Shown here: piece by piece, positions 1 to 4,444 of the stretch
How the letters are laid out: every line of letters starts with the position of its first letter
How positions within the stretch are numbered: the first letter of the stretch is position 1
Translations under genes and position numbers: made by a program
Origin: an uncultured Eubacteriales bacterium
GTDB lineage: Bacteria > Bacillota > Clostridia > TANB77 > CAG-508
NCBI GenBank assembly: GCA_902766085.1
Contig: CACXCH010000024.1
Coordinates: forward strand, 1 to 5,252
Length of the DNA stretch: 5,252 nucleotides
Direction: 5' to 3'
Notes under the pieces: model-generated
What the model was told of the DNA's origin: nothing
Database searches by the model: none
Seen by the model: only the letters and a program-made list of their open reading frames with translations

Positions 1-41
1 AGCGAACAACGAGCATAGCGAGGCGAATGGACAATTGAACC

Positions 42-69
42 TTGACAAGTGCAAAAAATCATTTATGAT
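42..69 (+). promoter_or_regulatory. Candidate housekeeping sigma promoter upstream of pyrH
   Basis: TTGACA at 42-47 matches the -35 consensus exactly. TATGAT at 64-69 matches the -10 consensus at five of six positions. The spacer is 16 bp, close to the 17-bp optimum. Transcription would begin near 76-78 and give a leader of about 210 bases before pyrH. The -10 lies in the loop and 3' arm of the hairpin at 49-79, so the two signals share the same DNA. A second TATGAT at 213-218 lacks a good -35 box and is a weaker alternative. Confidence 0.45.
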
Positions 70-79
70 TTTTTGTCAC
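49..79. terminator. AT-rich hairpin, possible bidirectional terminator
   Basis: An 11-bp perfect stem (52-62 with 65-75) closes a two-base loop and extends outward through GTG/CAC (49-51 with 77-79) after a one-base bulge at 76. Because each arm carries a run of six A or six T, transcripts from either strand would end in a U tract, as in bidirectional terminators between genes. It could end a gene lying left of the window. The stem is nearly GC-free, so its strength is uncertain. It overlaps a promoter-like sequence listed separately. Confidence 0.4.
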
Positions 80-118
80 ATTAGGATTAAGTTGTCCTAC
101 AAGCTCACGAGCCATTAA

Positions 119-288
119 ATATTATGCTTTCCAACTTTTTTACTCTTAAAATCATTAACCTGTAACGAAATTTATAAAAAATGATAAAAAACACTTTAAG
201 TTTTAAAATTAATATGATAGAATACAAAAAAATGTTACTAACAATAGATTTACATAAGGTCTTAATGATTGATTGGAGGAAAGAAAAA
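119..288 (+). promoter_or_regulatory. AT-rich pyrH leader with strong Shine-Dalgarno (275-280)
   Basis: This stretch has no recognisable gene, riboswitch or strong hairpin. It ends with GGAGGA at 275-280, eight bases before GTG at 289, which decides the pyrH start. The pyrH frame stays open upstream to an ATG at 181, but the 36 extra codons are AT-biased, have no Shine-Dalgarno and are not part of the UMP kinase family. Confidence 0.6.
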
Positions 289-996
289 GTGTATAAAAGA
301 GTGCTATTAAAGCTTAGCGGTGAAGCATTGGCAGGTGATGAGAAAACGGGAATTGATCCTGATACAATAAATGCAATATGTGATGCAATAAAAGAAATTC
401 ACGATCTTGGTACTGAGGTTGCAATTGTTGTTGGAGGGGGAAACTTTTGGAGAGGAAAATATGGACCTAATATGGTAAAAGCAACAGCAGATTATATGGG
501 CATGCTTGCTACTACAATGAATGGCCTAGCTTTGCAAGACACGATTGAGAAAAAAGGAATAGATACAAGGCTTCAAACGGCAATAGAAATGAGGCAAATT
601 GCAGAACCATTTATTAATAGAAGGGCGATAAGACATATTGAGAAAAATAGAATTGTTATTTTTGCCGCAGGAACTGGAAGCCCATATTTTTCTACAGATA
701 CAGCAGCAGCATTGAGAGCTTGTGAAATTCAAGCAAATGTTATTCTAGTTGCAAAAACAATTGATGGGGTTTACGATTCAGACCCTAAAATTAATAGCAA
801 TGCAAAAAAATATGATCATATCACATACAAACAAATACTAGAACAAGACTTAAAAGTTATGGATTCCACAGCAATTTCGTTATGTAAAGATAACAATATA
901 CCTTTAAAGGTTTTTGCAATGAAGGATCCGAAAAACATAGTAAGAGCTGTAAAGGAAGAAAATATAGGAACTACTGTAGACAATAAAGAAGATTAG
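289..996 (+). CDS. pyrH: UMP kinase (uridylate kinase)
   Basis: Bacterial UMP kinase of the amino-acid-kinase fold. It phosphorylates UMP to UDP with ATP in the cytoplasm and so commits pyrimidines to UTP and CTP synthesis; the family acts as a hexamer. From GTG at 289 the protein is 235 residues, the usual family length. It opens with YKRVLLKLSGEAL (2-14), containing the nucleotide-binding Lys and Ser-Gly. It continues with GGGN and FWRG (49-56), DYMGMLATTMNGLA (68-81), the FAAGTGSPYFSTD nucleotide-binding segment (125-137), and KTIDGVYDSDP and LKVMD further on. The start is set by GGAGGA eight bases upstream; the longer reading from ATG at 181 would add 36 unconserved residues. It lies 48 bp upstream of frr on the same strand, the normal order, probably in one transcript. 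tsf is not seen in the 288 bp to the left. Confidence 0.97.
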   Translation: MYKRVLLKLSGEALAGDEKTGIDPDTINAICDAIKEIHDLGTEVAIVVGGGNFWRGKYGPNMVKATADYMGMLATTMNGLALQDTIEKKGIDTRLQTAIEMRQIAEPFINRRAIRHIEKNRIVIFAAGTGSPYFSTDTAAALRACEIQANVILVAKTIDGVYDSDPKINSNAKKYDHITYKQILEQDLKVMDSTAISLCKDNNIPLKVFAMKDPKNIVRAVKEENIGTTVDNKED

Positions 997-1044
997 GTTA
1001 AATAATTAACAAGGATTAACAAAATAGAAAGGTAAATTTAAATT

Positions 1045-1587
1045 ATGGAAAATATTGAAAATGAAATGAACAAAACAATTGAAAATCTTCAAGAGAGATT
1101 TTCTGAAGTTAGAGCTGGTAGAGCAAATCCAGCAATTTTAAACAAGGTACAAGTTGAGTATTATGGAACACCTACACCTATAAATCAAGTTGCAAGTGTA
1201 TCTGTTCCTGAAGCAAGGCTAATTTTAATTCAACCTTGGGATAAATCTCTTTTATCTAAAATTGAAAAAGCAATAAATATGGCAGATCTTGGAATAAACC
1301 CAATGAATGATGGCCAAGTTATTAGACTTGTTTTTCCAGAATTAACAGAAGATAGAAGAAAAGAATTATCAAAAGATATTAAGAAAATGTCAGAAGAGGC
1401 AAAAGTTGCAATTAGAAATATCAGAAAAGATATGATGGATGAAGCTAAAAAGAAATTGAAAAATAGTGAACTTTCTGAAGATGAGGAAAGAGCAGAAGAA
1501 GAAAGAATACAAAAAACAACAGATAAATATATAGAAAAGATTGATGAAATCACTGATAAAAAAGTTAATGAGCTAATGTCAGTTTAA
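1045..1587 (+). CDS. frr: Ribosome recycling factor
   Basis: Ribosome recycling factor (RRF), which together with EF-G splits the post-termination ribosome so that subunits can be reused. The 180 residues are close to the usual 185, with about five fewer at the N-terminus. Family hallmarks are EVRAGRANPAIL (21-32), VEYYGTPTPINQVASVSVPEAR (37-58), the DLGINP turn (81-86), LTEDRRKEL (100-108), and the C-terminal helix with VAIRNIRKD (121-129), whose arginines contact 23S rRNA in studied homologues. The highly charged helical C-terminal half (about 105-180) fits the three-helix-bundle domain. The in-frame TAA at 1039-1041 fixes ATG 1045 as the first normal start. The Shine-Dalgarno GAAAGG at 1027-1032 lies 12 bases upstream, a little far. 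frr normally follows pyrH, as here. Confidence 0.97.
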   Translation: MENIENEMNKTIENLQERFSEVRAGRANPAILNKVQVEYYGTPTPINQVASVSVPEARLILIQPWDKSLLSKIEKAINMADLGINPMNDGQVIRLVFPELTEDRRKELSKDIKKMSEEAKVAIRNIRKDMMDEAKKKLKNSELSEDEERAEEERIQKTTDKYIEKIDEITDKKVNELMSV

Positions 1588-1745
1588 TGAGTACAATACA
1601 TTAATGAATCAAATGTTCAACATAACTATAATAAAAAGTTCAGATGAACATAATATATTAAAAATTAAAAGTTTAACGAAACATAATATAGTAAAAATTG
1701 AAAGAAAGGGATTAATCAATTATATAATTGATTATAAAAAAAGAT
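1588..1745 (+). other. frr-uppS spacer with degenerate direct repeats
   Basis: An AT-rich spacer in a place where these genes are normally close together. It carries two 25-base near-identical units, at 1647-1671 and 1680-1704 (consensus AACATAATATA-TAAAAATT-AAAG, two mismatches). A poorer third unit at 1619-1643 begins AACATAACTATAATAAAAAG. Spacing between unit starts is 28 and 33 bases. No gene or convincing terminator is seen. GAAAGAAAGGG at 1700-1710 could be the uppS Shine-Dalgarno. Confidence 0.5.
1713..1734. repeat. Perfect 22-bp palindrome over the uppS start region
   Basis: Bases 1713-1723 (half-site TAATCAATTAT) are followed directly by their exact reverse complement in 1724-1734, with no mismatch and no spacer. 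It lies between the purine-rich Shine-Dalgarno candidate (ending 1710) and the first uppS ATG (1746), and it swallows the TTG at 1728. In DNA it could be a dimeric repressor operator. In RNA a hairpin with a small loop would shorten the distance from Shine-Dalgarno to ATG from 35 bases to about 13. Both roles are inference. Confidence 0.6.
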
Positions 1746-2459
1746 ATGGCTGATGAAGATAATTTTCCAAAATCGATTGCTATCATAATGGATGGAAATA
1801 GACGCTGGGCAAAGGCGAACAATTTAAACACTGCTCTTGGACATAAAAAAGGAGCAGAAACGGTTGAAAATATTTCAAGGTATTGTAATAAAATTGGCGT
1901 AAAGTATTTAACCGTGTATGCTTTTTCAACAGAAAATTGGAAGAGAAGTAAGTCTGAAGTTAGCGCACTAATGTTGCTTTTTGGAAAATACCTTGACAGA
2001 TTTTTAAAAAATGCGGACTATGATAATATCAAATTAAAGATGATTGGTGACTTACACGCAGACATCGTACCAAAATCTTTGCAAAACAAAATGGAAAACT
2101 TGGAAAAGCAAACAGCAAACAATACTGGACTTCAATTAAACATTTGCTTTAATTATGGAGGAAGAGATGAAATAGTTAATGCTACAAAAAACATTGCTAA
2201 GCAAGTAAAAGATGGAAAAATTGATATTGATGACATTGATGAAAAATTGTTTGCCAACGATCTTTATACAGCAGGCATACCTGATCCTGATTTATTGATT
2301 AGGACGAGTGGAGAACTTAGAACAAGCAATTTTCTTCCATGGCAAATAACATACTCTGAATTTATTTTTCTCGATAAGTTTTGGCCTGATTTTAATAATG
2401 ATGATGTTGACTATTGCATTGAAGAATACGAAAAAAGACAGAGAAGACACGGAAAGTAA
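1746..2459 (+). CDS. uppS: Isoprenyl transferase (undecaprenyl diphosphate synthase)
   Basis: cis-Prenyltransferase that condenses farnesyl diphosphate with isopentenyl diphosphates to undecaprenyl diphosphate, the lipid carrier for peptidoglycan and other wall polymers. From ATG 1746 it has 237 residues, normal for the family. Visible motifs are SIAIIMDGNRRWAK (10-23) with the catalytic Asp at 16, the LGHKKGAE helix with His 33, YAFSTENWKR (58-67), FNYGGR (135-140), and the C-terminal IRTSGELRTSNFLPWQ (185-200), which binds the substrate diphosphate. Glu 205 follows in ITYSEF. The start is uncertain. TAA at 1725-1727 blocks the frame, leaving TTG 1728 or ATG 1746. I chose ATG because homologues align from just before the MDGN motif and TTG 1728 lies 17 bases from the Shine-Dalgarno and inside a palindrome. 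The gene sits between frr and cdsA, the standard order. Confidence 0.96.
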   Translation: MADEDNFPKSIAIIMDGNRRWAKANNLNTALGHKKGAETVENISRYCNKIGVKYLTVYAFSTENWKRSKSEVSALMLLFGKYLDRFLKNADYDNIKLKMIGDLHADIVPKSLQNKMENLEKQTANNTGLQLNICFNYGGRDEIVNATKNIAKQVKDGKIDIDDIDEKLFANDLYTAGIPDPDLLIRTSGELRTSNFLPWQITYSEFIFLDKFWPDFNNDDVDYCIEEYEKRQRRHGK

Positions 2460-2496
2460 ATACTTTTAGCAATTTAAGAAAGGAATTGAATTTAAG

Positions 2497-3354
2497 ATGA
2501 GCAAAGAGGAAAAGAAAAAAATCAATGTTAAAAGGCTAACATCGGGAGTAACTGTTTTTGTAATATTACTGCTAGTGCTATTATTTGCGAATGATATTGC
2601 TATGGATATTTTTATAACAATATTGTCAATAATAGGGCTATATGAATATTGCAATTGTTTACATAAAAACAACAAAGCTAATCCTAACTATGCTTATATG
2701 ATTGCTGTTTCTATATTTATTGTATTAGCACATTTTTTATGCTTGATTAATATTATTCCTACAAATACATTGTTGATGACACTAATAATGATTGTACCAA
2801 TTTCTATAGTATTTCTTATTAGTGAAATGGTTTTATATAAATCTAAAAGAAACATTATAGATATTTGCACAACAATATTTGGAATCGTGTATATACCACT
2901 GGAATTATTGTTTTTTAGCATGACAAGAGCTGATTTAAATTTAGGACGATTCCTAGTTTGGTATGTTGTAATTGCATCATGGGGGAGCGATTCTTGTGCA
3001 TATCTAATTGGCAAGAACTTTGGAAAACACCACTTTACAGAGCTTAGTCCGAATAAAACAACAGAGGGATGCATTGCTGGGATTGTAGGTGCAATGTTAA
3101 TTTCTCTATTATATACAATAGCAATCAACAATATCTTTAATTTAGGGATAAGCTTATTAATTACAACTTTAATAACAGGTGTATTGGCGCTAATTGGACA
3201 GATTGGTGACTTGATGGCATCAAGTGTAAAAAGATATTGTGAAGTAAAAGATTTTTCAGAACTAATTCCAGGACATGGAGGGTTGCTTGATAGAATAGAT
3301 AGCGTAATATTAGTTTCTCCATTTGCATACATATTATTATACCTATTCATTTAG
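2497..3354 (+). CDS. cdsA: Phosphatidate cytidylyltransferase (CDP-diacylglycerol synthase)
   Basis: Integral membrane enzyme that couples CTP to phosphatidic acid, giving CDP-diacylglycerol, the precursor of the bacterial phospholipids. The 285 residues are a normal length. A lysine-rich cytoplasmic N-terminus (1-13) precedes several hydrophobic segments (about 16-50, 66-88, 91-113, 120-141, 152-171, 192-240). WGSDSCAYLIGKNFGKH (162-178) and SPNKTTEG (184-191) are conserved in the family. Residues 242-268 match the full CDS signature: S-x-V-K-R, K-D, P-x-H-G-G, D-R-x-D. The start ATG has AAAGGA at 2479-2484, 12 bases upstream. The gene begins 37 bp after uppS and is likely co-transcribed. 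Its last codons, reading FAYILLYLFI, are echoed 69 bp downstream by a non-genic copy. Confidence 0.97.
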   Translation: MSKEEKKKINVKRLTSGVTVFVILLLVLLFANDIAMDIFITILSIIGLYEYCNCLHKNNKANPNYAYMIAVSIFIVLAHFLCLINIIPTNTLLMTLIMIVPISIVFLISEMVLYKSKRNIIDICTTIFGIVYIPLELLFFSMTRADLNLGRFLVWYVVIASWGSDSCAYLIGKNFGKHHFTELSPNKTTEGCIAGIVGAMLISLLYTIAINNIFNLGISLLITTLITGVLALIGQIGDLMASSVKRYCEVKDFSELIPGHGGLLDRIDSVILVSPFAYILLYLFI

Positions 3355-3436
3355 AATCAATATCATCAAGTTTTTAAAGGAGTAAAAGTATTTGCATACA
3401 TATTATTGTGCTTATTTATAATCAATATATCAAATA
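3322..3436 (+). repeat. Imperfect direct repeat of the cdsA 3' end
   Basis: The 17-base string TTTGCATACATATTATT occurs exactly at 3322-3338 (coding in cdsA) and again at 3391-3407 (spacer), a period of 69. Similarity continues, with a shared AATCAATAT at 3355-3363 and 3420-3428 after a small deletion. The period is a multiple of three, so the second copy lies in the cdsA frame and would read FAYILLCLFI against FAYILLYLFI at the cdsA C-terminus. The cdsA stop codon separates them, so the second copy is probably not translated as part of CdsA. A partial tandem duplication is the simplest explanation. Confidence 0.65.
3376..3382 (+). promoter_or_regulatory. Orphan Shine-Dalgarno-like site after cdsA
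   Basis: AAAGGAG lies 21 bases after the cdsA stop with no gene behind it. The only nearby start is a TTG at 3392-3394, which opens a nine-codon frame ending at a TAA. In many Clostridia the next gene after cdsA is dxr, so this could be the ribosome-binding site left behind by a lost dxr. A chance purine run cannot be excluded. Confidence 0.3.
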
Positions 3437-3526
3437 AATTACTGATAATCATATTATGAAAATATCTCTTATAACAAATGTGAAATGAAGTAATTTAAAA
3501 TATTATTATTTCATTATTATAAATAT

Positions 3527-3532
3527 GGAGGA
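3527..3532 (+). promoter_or_regulatory. rseP Shine-Dalgarno, decides a TTG start
   Basis: GGAGGA sits at 3527-3532, giving four bases before TTG 3537 (five if only GGAGG is counted). The in-frame ATG at 3525 overlaps this motif and has only AT-rich sequence upstream, so ATG 3525 is probably part of the ribosome-binding site and not the initiation codon. Confidence 0.7.
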
Positions 3533-3536
3533 TAAA

Positions 3537-4286
3537 TTGATAACAGCGATAAAAATAATTTTTCTGTTAGGATTTTTAATTTTCATACACGAATTTGGAC
3601 ATTATACAATAGCAAAAATGTGCAAAGTAAGAGTTAACGAGTTTTCAATAGGCTTTGGACCGAAAATATTTTCAAAAGCAAAAAATGAAACTACTTATGA
3701 AATAAGATTAATTCCATTAGGTGGATATGTATCACTAGAAGGTGAGGATGAGCATTCTGATAAAGAAGGCTCTTTTAATAAAGCAAGTATTCCTAAAAGG
3801 ATAGCAATAATTGCAGCAGGAGCGGTTGTAAATATTATTTTTGGGTTAATTTTGTATTTTATAATTATTCAAATAAGATACATCATTGTAATGAACAGCT
3901 CATTTTTAGAAGGAACAAAATATGCTTTTTATGCATTAGGACAGTTAATAGTAGAGCTATTCAAGGAAGTAGGATATATTTTTTCAGGACATTTAAGCAT
4001 AGATGATATGACAGGACCAGTAGGGATATCAAGTATGATATCAAAAACAAATGGATTTGTTGAATTCTTATATTTACTTTCAATAATATCAATATCACTT
4101 GGAATGACAAATTTGTTGCCATTTGTACCACTTGATGGAGGAAAAATACTATTATTAATAATCGAAGCAATCAGAAAAAAAGAATTACCAGAAAATATTG
4201 TAATTAATTTAAATATGATAGGTATGTTTATTTTGATTACGTTATCAGTATTTGTAACATTTAATGATGTAAAAAGAGCAATTTAA
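3537..4286 (+). CDS. rseP: Site-2 protease (M50, RseP/RasP family) lacking the PDZ domain
   Basis: Intramembrane zinc metalloprotease. Homologues cut transmembrane substrates such as anti-sigma factors and leftover signal peptides. From TTG 3537 it has 249 residues. The first membrane helix carries the zinc motif HEFGH (18-22). FSIGFGPKIF and YEIRLIPLGGYVSLEGEDE (36-72) match the membrane-associated beta region of RasP, followed by a second helix (about 89-111). The family then normally has a PDZ domain of about 90 residues; here only some 15 residues (112-126) join helix two to the next helix, and no GxxA/GDxI-type PDZ motifs occur. SIDDMTGPVGI (154-164) and the second active-site motif NLLPFVPLDGG (192-202, zinc ligand Asp 200) are intact, as is a last helix (about 224-243). 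It is therefore a complete, probably active enzyme and not a truncated one. ATG 3525 is an alternative start giving 253 residues. The usual neighbours dxr and ispG are missing on both sides. Confidence 0.92.
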   Translation: MITAIKIIFLLGFLIFIHEFGHYTIAKMCKVRVNEFSIGFGPKIFSKAKNETTYEIRLIPLGGYVSLEGEDEHSDKEGSFNKASIPKRIAIIAAGAVVNIIFGLILYFIIIQIRYIIVMNSSFLEGTKYAFYALGQLIVELFKEVGYIFSGHLSIDDMTGPVGISSMISKTNGFVEFLYLLSIISISLGMTNLLPFVPLDGGKILLLIIEAIRKKELPENIVINLNMIGMFILITLSVFVTFNDVKRAI

Positions 4287-4444
4287 CCAGAAAACCAAAA
4301 GCAAAGTTTGAAATATTTGTAATTTAAAGATATAAAAATTTTTTAAAAAAGACATTATAAAAATAAATGAGTCTTTTTCTGAAAAATATTATTTATTTTT
4401 TTAAAGACAATACTAACAAATGAAATCAAAGATGGAGGCGTATT
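4287..4444 (+). other. rseP-polC spacer where ispG normally sits, with alternative hairpins
   Basis: This 158-base AT-rich spacer has no gene and no recognisable ispG remnant. AAAAAGAC at 4346-4353 is complementary to GTCTTTTT at 4371-4378 (8 bp, 17-base loop). The same GTCTTT (4371-4376) is also complementary to AAAGAC at 4403-4408, and between them AAAAATA (4382-4388) pairs with TATTTTT (4394-4400). The two folds cannot coexist. Either could be a weak terminator after rseP, or together an attenuator-like leader for polC. Stems are almost GC-free, so this is tentative. Confidence 0.35.
4434..4438 (+). promoter_or_regulatory. polC Shine-Dalgarno, supports a TTG start
   Basis: GGAGG lies six bases before TTG 4445, ideal spacing. 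The first in-frame ATG, about 40 codons further on, falls inside the conserved N-terminal domain, so TTG is the best start. Confidence 0.75.

Larger units (their letters stand above)
1..118. other. Non-coding upstream block with GC-rich start, possible dispersed-repeat remnant
   Basis: No recognisable gene lies here. The first 30 bases are about 57% GC and contain repeated AGCGA/GCGAG words. The block to 118 is about 39% GC, while the sequence after 118 is strongly AT-rich. Plus-strand frame 2 is open from the left edge to a TAA at 116-118, but its roughly 38 residues resemble no protein I know and in particular not the end of elongation factor Ts, the usual gene before pyrH. On the minus strand an 18-codon ORF (115 down to 59, MARELVGQLNPNVTKNHK) ends inside the hairpin at 52-75. 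A decayed dispersed repeat, or the tail of something to the left, would explain the composition. That is inference from composition only. Confidence 0.3.
3355..3536 (+). other. cdsA-rseP spacer where dxr normally sits
   Basis: About 180 bases without a gene. The first part contains the duplicated cdsA tail and the orphan Shine-Dalgarno. The later part is extremely AT-rich and holds an 11-bp inverted repeat (3484-3494 with 3505-3515, one G-T pair, 10-base loop) that ends 11 bases before the rseP Shine-Dalgarno and could affect access to it. No remnant of dxr coding sequence is recognisable. Confidence 0.5.

Noticed and set aside
59..115. 18-codon minus-strand ORF ending in the hairpin
   Set aside because: Too short, with a poorly spaced ribosome-binding site. 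It may be a fossil gene end, but it cannot be supported as a gene.
181..288. 36-codon N-terminal extension of pyrH
   Set aside because: No Shine-Dalgarno before ATG 181, unconserved AT-biased residues, and a perfect start signal at GTG 289.
1230..1553. Serine/phenylalanine-rich minus-strand frame opposite frr
   Set aside because: Its composition is the mirror of the Lys/Glu-rich frr helix codons, and no independent support exists.
2694..3350. 218-codon minus-strand open frame opposite cdsA
   Set aside because: It lies wholly antisense to a well-supported cdsA, matches no family I recognise and has no convincing start signals. It is a by-product of codon composition.
3392..3421. Nine-codon TTG frame behind the orphan Shine-Dalgarno
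   Set aside because: Its sequence is simply the duplicated cdsA tail in another frame and no product is plausible.
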